A stretch of DNA of 64,000 bases from Hemerocallis citrina (taxonomy: Eukaryota; Streptophyta; Magnoliopsida; Asparagales; Asphodelaceae). The notes beneath the pieces are model-generated. The model was given only the letters and a program-made list of their open reading frames with translations. It searched no databases and was not told the DNA's origin. The DNA is taken from the NCBI GenBank assembly GCA_017893485.1, contig CM030360.1, forward strand, positions 144,220,697 to 144,284,696, read 5' to 3'. Within the stretch, counting starts at the first letter, position 1. Each line of letters opens with the position of its first letter. Of the stretch, positions 49,301-59,896 are shown piece by piece. The position numbers and the translations under genes were made by a program.

Positions 49301-49564
49301 TCATGTTTAACAAGTAGGTACATATAGCATTGAGATTTGGATGCATGTGGTAGAATGATAATGTGGCTTATGTACATTTGTAAAAGAAAGAATTGTAATT
49401 CAAGGTGTTTATTTTTCGCTGTGTTTTGTAAAGAATTGGTGTAATAAAAGTTGAAAAATTTATTTGTATTTTGGCTATGTTTACTATTACATTGAGGTAG
49501 AAGCTGGAAATTGTGCCATGTACTTCAGAGATATTATATTAGAAATTCGGGGCGCTACATTGAG

Positions 49565-50023
49565 AGACTGGTCCGTAAGGACCTGGATCGTGTGGGCCTG
49601 GAAATAAGGACGGAGCTTTTGCATGGCCATGACCAGGTCATAGGGAACCTTCTCCATCTTTGCGTATCGGGTCTCAGCCAAGAGTAGGACTTTGCTCACA
49701 TAGTAGAGAAGCTTCTGAATTCCATCGTCTTCCCAGACGAGCACGGCACTGAGTGCATTTTCCGAGGCTGAGAGGTATAGCAAGAGGGGTTCACCCGGTT
49801 CGGGTTTGCTCAGAAGTAGGGGGTTGGCGAGGTCGGAGTTTAACTGGTCGAACGCCTGTTGCTGGGGGTCACCCCATTCGAAGCCATTCGCTCCCCGTAG
49901 AGCCTTGAAGAAGGGGAGGGACTTCTCTCCAGACTTGGAGAGGAAGCGGCCGATGGCCGCCAGTCTTCCCGTGAGCCATTGAACCTCCTTAATGTTTCTG
50001 GGAGGGGCCATGTCGATTATGGC
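49565..50023 (-). pseudogene. T2 RT-linked RNase H (N-terminal part)
   Basis: The minus strand reads WLTGRLAAIGRFLSKSGEKS, FEWGDPQQQAFDQLNSDLA, LLLYLSASENALSAVLVWED and YYVSKVLLLAETRYAKMEK, then TIQVLTDQSL, at which point the level 1 LTR has inserted. The remainder of the domain resumes at 24280. This is the standard gypsy RNase H linked to reverse transcriptase. Confidence 0.88.
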
Positions 50024-50965
50024 CTAAATCTTCTCGGGGTTTGCCTCTATGCTGCGCTGGCTAACGATGAACCCGAGAAATTTTCCTGAGGAGACGCTGA
50101 AGGCACACTTGGCGGGATTAAGCCTCATATTGTGGGATCGAAGGACGCTAAAGGCTTCCTCGAGGTCGGCGACATGGTCCTGCCCTCGTTGGCTTTTGAC
50201 GAGCATGTCATCGACATATACCTCCAATTTATGACCGATCTGATCTTTGAAAACTCGATTGACATGTCTCTAGTAGGTGGCTCCGGCGTTCTTAAGCCCG
50301 AAGGACATGACCCGGTAACAGTAAAGACCCTAGTCGGTAAGGAAGAACGTTTTGGCGATGTTCGGTGGGAACATCCGAATTTGATTATAGCCTGAAAAGG
50401 CATCCATGATGGTCAGTAGCTCATGACCCGATGTTTGCGTCGATTAGAGCGTCGATGCTCGGGAGGGGGAAAGGATCTTTGGGGCATGCCCTATTGAGGT
50501 CTTTAAGTCTATGCAGATCCTCTAGCTCCCGTTGGCCTTCTTCACCATCACGACGTTAGCCAACCACTCGGGATGGCTGACCTCTTGAATGAACCGGACA
50601 GAAAACAGTTTTTCCACCTCCACTTTTACTGCTTATTGCCTCTCCGGGGCAAACTTGCGTCGCTTCTGATGGATCAGCTTGGAATCCGAGGCGACGCTCA
50701 GCCTATGCATGATCAGGTCTTCGAAAATCCCGGGCATGTCGGATGGGGTACAAGCGAAGAGGTCGATTTGGTGGCGGACACAATCAATTAGGCTTGGCCT
50801 CAGATCAGGGGAAAGGGAGCGGCTCGAATGGAACCACTTAGACTTGTCTTCTACCTCGAATGAGACCTCTTCCAATTCATCCGCGAGTTCCGACTCGGGC
50901 TGGCTTCTTTCAGGTGGGAGCTTGACTACGTCAAGGGGAAACACCCCGCCTCCTATCGCGGTCAT
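50024..50965 (-). pseudogene. T2 reverse transcriptase
   Basis: The minus strand shows FAPERQ followed by AVKVEVEKLF, WLANVVMVKKANGS, LNRACPKDPFPLPSID, and the catalytic MEVYVDDMLVKSQRG (YVDD near 50215), then LNPAKCAFSVSSGKFLGF. Several stops and a probable frame break near 50400-50500 make it inactive. It sits between protease and RNase H. Confidence 0.88.
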
Positions 50966-51124
50966 GTAGCACGAATGTGCAGACTCCTAATTCCCTCGGA
51001 AAACACAGACCGTGAGGTCATTGGGGAACTTCAACTTCAAGTTGGTAGGTCGAGGGGGCACCCTGAAATGAGCAGAGCCCGGGTCGGCCGAGAATGGCAT
51101 TGTATGCCACCATGATGTTGACCA

Positions 51125-51352
51125 TCATGAAGTCCATTGATTCGGTTGTATGATGGTAGTCATGTCGACAGTTACATCCAGTGTCACGATCCCTTCAGTT
51201 TGTACAGGAACGCACGAGAACCCGTGAAAGGTGTATCCGGCCGACTTTAGCTTATCTCGGGGGAGCTTGAGGTTCTCAAATGCTTCAATAAAGAGGATGT
51301 TAACTGAGCTTCCGCTGTCCACGAGAATTCGGCAGATTTTGAAGTTTGCCAT
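51125..51352 (-). pseudogene. T2 aspartic protease
   Basis: The minus strand reads MANFKICRILVDSGSSVNIL with the DSG active-site triplet, then LKSAGYTFHGFSCVPVQTEG. The following YNAIL-type motif is seen downstream near 51100 (VAYNAILGRPGS). The frame is interrupted around 51110-51125. Confidence 0.82.
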
Positions 51353-51359
51353 GACAAGG

Positions 51360-51975
51360 CTGATGACGAGGGCATCGCAGTGCGGGAGCCGGACTCCCTC
51401 CAGGTCTTCTCCGGAGAAGGATACTGGCCGCTGCTGAATCTGGGGGGAGGGATGGTCTCGAACAGAGTTAACCTCTTAGACGAAGGCCTTACGGGAAGTA
51501 TTGGATTCCCCTCCTATGGGTCCACCATGGATGCAGTGTAGGATGGCCTTCCCTCCGGTCTCCTCGGGCTCGGGGTCCCGCTCGGGTTGCCGGTTGATCG
51601 TTCGAGGGGGAGGCAAAGACCTTGGTTTCCTCGGATTCCTCGGATCCCTCCGATCTCTTGGGTTATCCCGAGTGAACTCCCTCAGGTACCCTAATTGGAT
51701 GAGGGCTTCGATCTCGTCTTTGAGGGCCCGACAGTTGTCCGTCTCGTGCCCATCGTCTCGGTGGAAGCGGCAGTAGAATCTCTGGTTCCGCTTCTTATTG
51801 TTGCTCGGTCGCGGAGGGAGTCAGACGATCCCTTTATCCTCGATCTCCATCAGGATTGCCAATACATTCTGGGTCAACGGTGTATACCTTTCGAAACGGG
51901 GGACCGGAGGAATTCTTTTCAGACTGGCCGCCTCTTTCTTGACTTTCTTGACGGGCTCAGCATCGTCTGCTTTAC
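51360..51975 (-). pseudogene. T2 gag, C-terminal part
   Basis: Continues the gag frame after the solo LTR: RFERYTPLTQNVLAILMEIED, with residues CRFHRDDGHETDNC visible as a CX..H..C zinc-knuckle-like stretch near 51740-51780. It leads into a basic and proline-rich linker toward protease. Confidence 0.65.
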
Positions 51976-54763
51976 TGTAACCCCCGTTCCCGTTTATACT
52001 AATTTGTATTTTTCTTTCTCTGTATTCTTATATTTAATTTTTTCCTTATAAATTTTTCTACTCTTTTGAAGCCCAATTTATATTCTTTCTATAATTATTT
52101 GTGAGGCCTAAATATAAAGCCCAAGTCTACAAACCCAAAACCAGATTTATATACCCAACCCGCTAACCCATTATCCTACCCTACCCAAAATTCAACTACC
52201 CGTATATAAATTCCCCATAAAACCCCTCACATTCCCCCACTCTTCACATCCGTAACTCCACACCCCTACTATCTCATAACTACCCATTATTATATATTAT
52301 ATTTATTATTTTATATTATCAATTTATAAACCCCCTCCCATGTTCACTCACTCCCGTCTCTTTCTCTCTCTCGCTCTCTCTTTCCTCTCTTTCTCTGTTT
52401 CGAAACGAAACAGAGCTCGCCATCACCGCCTTCTCCACCCTCAGCTTCGTCATCTTCACTTCGCCCTCAACTCGACCCTCCGCCTCATCGCCACCTTTTG
52501 CCATTGCTGTGCCTTGCCCCTCGTCTCCTCTTCCCTGGCCTTCCGCCACCCCAGTTGCCCAACCTCCGAGAACCCATCATCATCCCCTTCGAGCTCAGCC
52601 TCCGTCGTCCCTCCTGCTCATCGTCATCGCCGCTCCACCGAGCTCCTGCCACCTCACTATCCCGTTGAGCCTATTCGACGCCCTGTTTTGCCATTGTCGA
52701 CTACCCTCAACTCTACATCGCCGCCTTCCCTATTGAAAACCCCTCGACTGCACTTTGCCCTTATTCGCTGCCAGTCAACCGCCGAAGTCACCGCAGTCAC
52801 CCCACTACTGCACCCATCACCTCATCGAAGCGTCGACCACCCTACATCTCACCGTCTTCCTCTGCCTCAAGTTGCGACCCATCAGCCTTCCATCGCCGCC
52901 ATCGTTGTGCACTGCCAGCGTCGCCCCCCCTCAGGCCGTCGACCACCACAGTGCACCACGAGCACCCTCGCCACCTCACGACCCAAAGAACACCGCTTTC
53001 GCTCGTCTCTCCTGAGCACCGCCTGAGCCCTCTTCTATTTTTGATCATCAACAGTGATTGAGCAAATCACAGCCGTCCAATCAGATCATCATCATCATCA
53101 GCATAGTTGAGCTCGACCGTCCGATCTACATCTTGATTATCGCAATCGTGATCATCATCTTGATCTTGATCTTGATCTTCGATCTCAACCGTTTGATTAT
53201 CTGATCTTGATCCTCATCAAGATCTGTGCCCGATTGTGTTCATCGTGATCGTTTGCTCGTCGCCGTGTCACTGGGATTCCGATCCCATTATTCTTCATAT
53301 ATTCGGATTAATTTAATCGTCATCAAAGGCATGTCATCTAACCCTCGAATTGTATTGTATCGTATTCGAGATTGTTTATTGAATCCCGCAAGTAGATATA
53401 TATTGATTATCGTATATCTGCTATTGTTATCTATCGTTGGGATACTACAAATTTACACGAGCTAATCCAAGTAGTAGTCTTGACTTCGTGCCGTCTTTTT
53501 GCCTCCAATTTATAGAGATATTGTATGCATTCATGTAGTTAATTATTGAATATAGGAATAAGGATTGTTATTGTAATTCATGTCATGACATTACACAATT
53601 ATTGTAGATTGTATGCTAGTATTGATTGTTCATATGATTGATGTTGGGGTATTAGTTGATTGTGATTAGTAAGATTATGGACATTATACATTTTAATACC
53701 ATGTTCGCATAGACGTATTTGCTGTGATTAATATTGTCGACAACCATTGCATATTGATTGAATAAAGAATTATTAACAAGCCGGGGTTTAAGGGTGACTT
53801 AAGTAGTGGACAATATAGGAACTGTACTCGGAGGAGGGGCCCGTGTTTTCCTAAATATTGTTAACGGCTATTGTTTTATCGATGGATTGTGGCTGACGGC
53901 AGTAACCAAATCTATTGTGTATTGTATCGGGGCCAATTATCTTATCGTGTAGTAATTATTGAATTGTAACTATTGAATATTGATTATCGTTGCCAAGTAC
54001 ATGAACTATAAAATCCACCAGCAAGTCTAAACGTAACTTATTTGCATATAGCAACCATGTGGTAAATACATAGGACGCATGAAGTGCTACATTAGTTAGG
54101 ACTAAAATGAATAATAGACTTAAGATTGTCATCGCATCGTCATCGCATATTGTCATCGTTATTGAACATTGTTATCATTATTGTTTATCATTATTGCAAT
54201 TGTTATTGATCATCGTTATTGCACATTGCATCGTTATCATTTTTTCATTGTTCATTGCCATCGACTCTATTATTTATTGAAATCATTGTTATATCGTAAA
54301 ATTCATTGTTTCACTATTTTGTCTACTTACTGTCCACGACTTGCTCTAAGGACATATTATTCTATCTTTTTAGATGGACAACTTACATGTAATCAAGGAG
54401 AATTTCCCGATGGATTAGGAGGACTACAATGGTGAAGAATTAATTTGCATCGCCGCCTAAATAATTATTGTTTTGTTATGAAGATTTAAATAACTGAACA
54501 TTATTATTTCTTGTATTGTGGGCTTTTTGACCCGAATATTGCTATTGTTGTTTCCAGTGTTGGATTATTGTTATATTTGGTTATTTCATGCTCAAATTCC
54601 AAGTATTATTATTCATGTGATTATCCTTTCATTGCATGCATGGTTGTATTGCTTCTTGTTATATTGTTGAGTTGAATCGATAACAGCTTATGAATGACGC
54701 AAGTCATTCACTGGGCCAACGTCACGTGCTTGCATTCCGTATTTTGGGAAGCGGGGCGTGACA
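51976..54763 (+). mobile_element. Solo LTR, about 2.8 kb, in T2 gag
   Basis: Starts TGTAACCCCCG and ends GGGGCGTGACA, with flanks TTTAC (51971-51975) and CTTGC (54764-54768), which differ by one C-to-T and one G-to-A. The gag frame is continuous when the element is removed (GKRK then ADDAEP). A TATA box TATATAAATTCCCC lies near 52203. Its transcribed leader is C/T-rich, giving a spurious 228-codon frame at 52340-53026. No gag or pol is present. Confidence 0.8.
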
Positions 54764-55901
54764 CTTGCGCTTCCCCTTGGCTGTGGCTTCTTTGGTGCCC
54801 TCCGGGTGTAGGGCCTTTTCCGGACGAATGTACTTCTCGACCTTGTTGAGTAGGCCGGGGAGGTCGATAGGTGGTTTTTTGGCTAAGGAAGCCTTAAGCT
54901 GCTGTGGCGAACGTTGTGTCAGAAAGCTGCGGAAGCGACGCCCGCATCGAGAAAGGAAACAGACCTTGCCTCGGTGGTGAACCTCCGAACGAACTTGCGA
55001 AGTGACTCCCCTTCCTTCTGTCTGAGGTTTAGAGAGGAGACACTTGTCTTTTCGACCTTCCTGCTGGTCACGAAGTGGGTCAGGAAGTTTGCTTCTAACT
55101 GGTCGAGTGAGAAGATCGAGCCGGGGGTGAACTTCGAGAACCATTCCCGAGCCGAACCTCGCAGGGTGGTAGGGAAAGCACGGCATATGAGGGGATCCGA
55201 AGCGCTGTGAATCATCATGAGGGTTTTAAACCCTTCCATGTGATCAGCAGGATCACCATCGCTATTGTAAGTCTCGAATTGGGGAGGCTTGAAATTTCTG
55301 GGGATCCCAGCTTCCAAAATTTGAGTGGAGAATGGGGTCGGGTAGGCCTATAACCATGGCCTGGCATCGGCCCGTCCTCTCCGAGATGGGCGAGGCGGTT
55401 CTCCATCTCCTGGAGGTGTCGAAAGACGACGTCTTTCCGTTCTATGGGGCGGGTTAATTCGTGAGATTCGCCGCCTATGGCTTCTGACTGGGGGTAGGAG
55501 TTGTCACGTGCCTCGGTTCTAGGGCTGCCTCAGAATTCCTGGAGGACCTCGTTATGAAAGTTTTGGAACTCGGCCCTTGTGACTGGGGCTTGCTCCACCA
55601 GGTCACGCGGGGGTGGAAGTCCCCGGGGCGTGTCTCTATGTCCTAGTTTCTGTTCTAGGTACGGCTACCTGCGATGGTTCGGGACCGAGTTGGAAGAAGC
55701 CCCTCCCTTTGTTCTATTGGCCCGCTGATTCAGGATGGCGCACCGTAAATCAGTTGCGACCAAATGAGAGATGCTCGACCCTGGTCTGGCCTCGCCATTA
55801 ACCCACGGTTGGTTAGAGCCCTGGGCATCAGCGTGGCTGTGAAGGGGAGGAGGGTCTGGAAGACGTTCAGAGGTGACAGCCCTTCTGGCTTTGGGAGCCA
55901 T
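54764..55901 (-). pseudogene. T2 gag, N-terminal part
   Basis: A probable start ATG at 55901 opens MAPKARRAVTSERLPDPPP. The capsid-like Retrotrans_gag region follows at 55320-54900: FKPPQFETYNSDGDPADHME, LRGSAREWFSKF, LEANFLTHFVTSRK and GESLRKFVRRFT. Stops and a frame change near 55660 and 55320 break it. Confidence 0.82.
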
Positions 55902-55966
55902 GTAAGAGCTCGGATTTGGGATGACGTCCCTGGCTGGGATCGGATTGGCGTCAGTACCGGAATTTC

Positions 55967-55982
55967 TCACATACGGCGCCAA
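55967..55982 (-). other. Probable primer-binding site of T2
   Basis: On the minus strand TGGCGCCGTATGTGAG follows the 5' LTR after two bases. TGGCGCCG is the start of the usual plant Tat/Athila primer site (tRNA-Asp-like); the remainder departs from the tRNA complement. Confidence 0.65.
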
Positions 55983-55984
55983 CC

Positions 55985-56505
55985 TGATGCTATTTATTTT
56001 TGGGGTGTGGTGGCAACAGGTGTGAGTTCTTGTAATTTGTGTAGTGGAAGATGTGGTACTAGCGTTGATCCGATCCTAGGTTGTAGGACCAGCTCGGGAG
56101 TAGCAGGAGAGAGGTAGAGGCCGGGTGCTCGGCTCGACTCTAGTAGCTTGGCTCGGATCTTTGAGGCTCGGCTCGGTCTTTTGTACCTGCACACTACCTA
56201 GAAATACTGGGAGAAGTCCCGGCGACAGGCCCTCCGACGATATAGTTAGTCACTGAGAAAGCAACAGTAGCTAGGGTTCAGGTGGAAAAAAGTTTATTAC
56301 CTTGGGCAAGGAAGGGAGGGGGGTCTGGTATTTATAGGCAGGGGTAAAAGGGTCTGGGACCCTAACAGGCCGTGTCAGACCCGTTTGCCTATGGGTCTAA
56401 GTTGGCAGAAGCCCTTTGGACTTCAGTTGACCTGATGATCATGGAGAAGCAGAATTTGAGGGGATCTGATGGCCCTGATGGGGCCACGTCATCTACACCA
56501 CATCA
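55985..56505 (-). repeat. 5' LTR of T2
   Basis: 521 bp, partner of 16071-16610. On the minus strand the TATA box CTATAAATACC is near 56327-56337, and the LTR ends AAATAGCATCA. Confidence 0.92.
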
Positions 56506-57257
56506 CCATATATCACTAATTTATAGGAGTTCTTATCCATTGTCGATATTGATAGTAGCCAATTCATAGTGAAAGAAACATGTTATTACAAGACTCCCCT
56601 ATATGTTCTCTTTGTATTTTATTAATTGTATTCCTCAATTCCTACATAGAAGTGCTTTAGATGCGTCATTCCTGCAATAAATCTCACACAACTAGTGTGT
56701 ATGAAACAAAAGTTCGAGAATCCTCCAATATTTTGCACTGAAACTTATCAACTTCATAATTGTTGTTTTCGCAGAAACTCGGGTGGCTAAAAAACCCCTC
56801 GAAATCAATGTGCACAAGTCCTTTTCTTCCCCTTCATCCCTTCTACCTTCCTCAATTCCTGCACAGAGGCGCTTTAGATGCGTCATTCCTGCAATAAATC
56901 TCATACAACTAGTGTGTATGAAACAAAAGTTCGAGAATCCTCTAATATTTTGCACTGAAACTTATCAACTTCATAATTGTTGTTTTCGCGGAAACTCGGG
57001 TCGCTGAAAAACCCCTTGAAATCAATGTGCACAAGAATTATTTATTTATTTAATTTTTTTATACCAAAAAGGTGGGGTGAAGTTATGGTGGTGTGGCTGA
57101 AGGTGAAGTTATGATGGTGTGAAGGACGGTGTGGTGATTATAGGCGATTATAATAGAATTACGACTTATGAATTTTAAACTTATCCCTACCGGGTACTCC
57201 CTCTCTAAATTATGTATTTCTATGTTCCCGTTTTACTGTAGCTACAATAAATTATTT

Positions 57258-57289
<32 letters not shown>

Positions 57290-57533
57290 TTTAATTTTAA
57301 ACTAAGATATATCAAGGTAAGTTAGGTCTGTTTAACTTCTCAGCCAAACTAAACCAATTTCCGCTAGGGGCATACTGACAGCCTTTTCTCTAGAGTCGGC
57401 TTTCTTTGCCTACAGTGTCATTCTTGGTTATAAGACCTAACTATGCTATTATGATAGACTTCGAATGAAAAAGGATAATAGGAATTTATGTGCAAAACAG
57501 AGCTAAAAAAAAAACTAGGCATAATACAGAAAT
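56506..57533. other. Intergenic, with a 217-bp tandem duplication
   Basis: No gene supported. Copies at 56631-56847 and 56848-57034 begin TTCCTCAATTCCT and share GTGTGTATGAAACAAAAGTT and AATTGTTGTTTTCGC. A TTTA microsatellite lies at about 57258-57288. Confidence 0.7.
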
Positions 57534-57543
57534 TTTATTTATT
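57534..57543 (-). terminator. Polyadenylation signal of the pararetrovirus
   Basis: Two overlapping AATAAA on the minus strand, about 220 bases downstream of the TATA box. In caulimovirids the signal lies roughly 200 bases after the transcription start, giving terminally redundant RNA. Confidence 0.6.
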
Positions 57544-57760
57544 TAGGGAACACAGTGGATACATAGTAAAGAGGTTTCCATTTCGGAAAATCCCTTAACG
57601 ATCTAAGAAAAACTTACAATTAGTTCAAGCTTGAGGAGCTTGTTCCTTACAGTACATGCAATATTTTACAGAGCGGTGGTGAGGGAGAACATTGGAGTAC
57701 AAGAAGAGTTTTTGAAGCGAGGTAAGGGATTGGATGCCTTGTGGAAGAGGAGAGGGGTGG

Positions 57761-58092
57761 TATTTATAGAGGTTTTTCTGAGTGGAGCACTTGAAGAAGA
57801 ATCTGTGCTTTTCTAGTGGGTTCTTTTTTAGTAGACATTTCTTTCCACGTTGCAATTTGGAGTCCATTCCTTTCTGAGTGGAGGGATAAGTGGAGGTTGC
57901 TTTACATGTGGCTTCCTGGAGAGCAAGCCTTTCTGAGTGGAGAGATCAATCTGTCCTTGCAGTTCTGAGTGGAAGTGACGATGCTGTCTATGCCTTTGTG
58001 AGTGGAGGTGACATATGTGCAGGAATATCTAGGTGTCCAAAATGCCTTTCTGAGTGGAGGTGACATCTGTGCAGGAATATTTTGAGTGGAGT
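57761..58092 (-). promoter_or_regulatory. Pararetroviral promoter with repeated elements
   Basis: TATA box TCTATAAATACC at 57770-57759 (minus strand). Upstream lie seven copies or near-copies of CTCCACTCAGAAAGG (at about 57775, 57875, 57928, 57965, 57997, 58047 and 58083), the last ones embedded in a longer repeat with CTGCACA-ATGTCACCTCCACTCA. The arrangement recalls enhancer repeats of full-length-transcript promoters. Activity is inferred. Confidence 0.6.
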
Positions 58093-59331
58093 CTAGGTGT
58101 CCAAATTACGTAGAGCCACCAAATCTAAGGACATTGGGGTCATGGGATTGTTCTCGCCATTATCTGCTGTGTCTGAAAAGTTATCTATTTGGGATAGAGG
58201 CAGTTTATCTTCAGGAATTTCTTTCTCACTTTCTGTTACTGTCTCCTTTTCTTTTGAGACAGCTGTCTTGACTGCTTCTGCTACCTGTGTTGCAATCAGA
58301 GCTCGGATTGATTCTTTTCTTTTGCTTTTCTTGTGTCTTGGTTCGATCCTTTCTGGCTGCTTTTGGAAGCCTTCAATCTGTTGGAGGAGTTGTAGAATTT
58401 GGTCATACTTGTTGGGGTCTGTAATATCTTGGCTTTCCATAGGGGCTTTGCCCTTGTTTTGACTTTTTGGCAAAGTCACAGCCATCAACAGATTTGATGT
58501 GTCTTTACGGGTAGCCGTTTGCTCCGGACTAGCCATTGGTATTGTAGACCCAATGATATCTCTGTGAAGGTTTTTTGGCAAAACCTCAGCCATAAATGGA
58601 CTTGATGTGTCTTTACTGGTTTCCGTTTGAACCAGACTAGCTATTGAATTTGTAGGCTCAATAGTACCTCTATCTGCATTTAGTGGGAAATGCAAACCCT
58701 TCTCATCCCACTTATTATAGACCAGGGAAGCAGTTTGTGGTGGATTTTTAGGTGAAAATCTGGTCTGGAATAGTTGTTTCTCCAAGCTGGCTGTCTTTTC
58801 CTGTAATTTTTGTTTTTCAAAAATTAGATAATTTTTATTTTCATTTAATGTTCTTACCGTTCGTGACATTGCCTCACAATGATCACAAAATAGGATTTTT
58901 CCCTGTATATCCTTTGTGATAGAGTATTCCGGGGGATTTTCCTGCATGGATCTTAAGGAAGGAGAAACAAAATAGTTAGGTCCTAAGTAACTTCTAGCTA
59001 CATCTAGTGCTTCTGACAAATTATAGAAACCTTTATAAATTGGATTTTTGAAGTTCTTAATACTTTCTGCTACTTCTATCCAAGTATGAAAAACACCTAC
59101 TAAATTACCTTGGAGAACTGCATAAAACTTGTATCCTTTCTGGTTCTGACTAAATACTTCTGATAAAGAATTCATTGCTGCTAAGAAATATTTCTGGTCC
59201 TTTCTATTAAATGCAATCCATAAATTGTCTAAGATGCATTGTTGTTCCTTTGATGTAGAAATACGAGAATATGTTCTGAAAGGAGGATTGTTATTTGAAA
59301 AAACAAAAAGTTCTTGGTTTCCGAATCGCAA
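58093..59331 (-). CDS. Viroplasmin-like (transactivator) reading frame
   Basis: Open for 412 codons from a TTG at 59331; no ATG at the front, so the true N-terminus probably lies in the frame before it. Residues about 66-117 have the caulimovirus viroplasmin / RNase H N-terminal fold: GYKFYAVLQGN, HTWIEVAESIKNFKNPIYKG, FYNLSEALDVA. A coiled coil follows (about 145-185), then S/T-rich and basic parts (RHKKSKRKESIRAL) and an acidic end. In caulimovirids that have it, this domain belongs to the inclusion-body and translation-reinitiation protein. Intactness over 1.2 kb is notable. Confidence 0.7.
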   Translation of the reverse strand: MRFGNQELFVFSNNNPPFRTYSRISTSKEQQCILDNLWIAFNRKDQKYFLAAMNSLSEVFSQNQKGYKFYAVLQGNLVGVFHTWIEVAESIKNFKNPIYKGFYNLSEALDVARSYLGPNYFVSPSLRSMQENPPEYSITKDIQGKILFCDHCEAMSRTVRTLNENKNYLIFEKQKLQEKTASLEKQLFQTRFSPKNPPQTASLVYNKWDEKGLHFPLNADRGTIEPTNSIASLVQTETSKDTSSPFMAEVLPKNLHRDIIGSTIPMASPEQTATRKDTSNLLMAVTLPKSQNKGKAPMESQDITDPNKYDQILQLLQQIEGFQKQPERIEPRHKKSKRKESIRALIATQVAEAVKTAVSKEKETVTESEKEIPEDKLPLSQIDNFSDTADNGENNPMTPMSLDLVALRNLDT

Positions 59332-59890
59332 CCGTTCTTAGGGGGGTTCTGCTTTCGCTGGTCTGCTGGCTGTTCTGTGGTGGAAACATGTTATCTGGAT
59401 AGATACCTGGTTGTGGTGGTGGCCTTGCCATCTGCATATTGTCATAAATAGTGTTCATTAGATCATAATCGTGTGGTGTTTGTAAGAGATAAGAAATTCG
59501 TGTATTAATTAATTGTTTCCTGATTAGGTTTTCATAACCATCCTCATAAGGATCAAATTGTTCAGCAAGGGTGTATAAAAAATGTTTGTCATAGATGCAA
59601 TTAATACTGATAGAAAATGCTTCGATAGAACATAATTGCAAAAAGTGAAAAAGTGTAAAGTTTATATCTGTATGTTCTAGGAATGGATTTGGAAAGTCGC
59701 TAATATTAGGATGGACCATATCATTATCTATTCCTTCATTTTGTCTTATATCTATTGTGAGAAATACTTCTGATGTGGATAGTGCCCCAAGTTTCTCAAG
59801 ATTTTTTGTCTTTTGTTTAATAATTTGAGCATATCTTTGTTCTCGAATTTCTTTTAGCCTATTGGATATAATTGTATCATGTGGTTCTTT
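59291..59890 (-). pseudogene. Reading frame of unknown role, probably fused to the next
   Basis: It starts in the polyprotein frame right after the TAG-TGA at 59899-59894 and is open to TAA at 59291. The first ATG is at 59719. Sequence such as SNRLKEIREQRYAQIIKQKT and TPHDYDLMNTIYDNMQMA is not recognised. It overlaps the viroplasmin-like frame by 41 bases in a +1 relation, in a stretch with runs of T and C, so one ancestral protein broken by an indel is likely. Confidence 0.5.
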
Positions 59891-59896
59891 AACTCA

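Larger units (their letters stand above)
24281..49559 (+). mobile_element. Nest level 1: solo LTR, target duplication TTGAG
   Basis: Starts TGTAACACCCTAG and ends GGGGCGCTACA, flanked by TTGAG at 24276-24280 and 49560-49564. Removing the inner block 25838-47771 and one copy of its target leaves about 3.34 kb that aligns with the solo LTR at 30610-33489, for example in CACGTGCAAA, GGGCTTGCACCG-ACCTATG and CACTCACACC-TT-TGGCTGA. There is no gag or pol of its own, so it is a solo LTR in plus orientation. Confidence 0.9.
16071..56505 (-). mobile_element. Tat-lineage gypsy element T2, split by nested insertions
   Basis: LTRs at 16071-16610 and 55985-56505 start TGATGCT and end CACCATATCA or CACCACATCA and are near-identical. 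On the minus strand the order is 5' LTR, primer site, gag, protease, reverse transcriptase, RNase H, second RNase H, integrase, tandem repeats, two antisense genes, tandem repeats, polypurine tract, 3' LTR. Insertions at 24281-49559 and 51976-54763 interrupt RNase H and gag. The flanking pentamers CTGTA (16066-16070) and CCATA (56506-56510) differ by two transitions and may be a decayed target duplication. Without its insertions the element would be about 12.4 kb. Confidence 0.92.

Noticed and set aside
52340..53026. 228-codon plus-strand reading frame rich in P, S, H and R
   Set aside because: It lies in the C/T-rich leader of a solo LTR, has low complexity and no domain; overlapping frames on the same strand are equally open.
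59291..59331. Programmed frameshift between two viral frames at TTTTTTC
   Set aside because: The second frame is +1, not -1, relative to the first, so the slippery heptamer would lead to the wrong frame; an indel is simpler.
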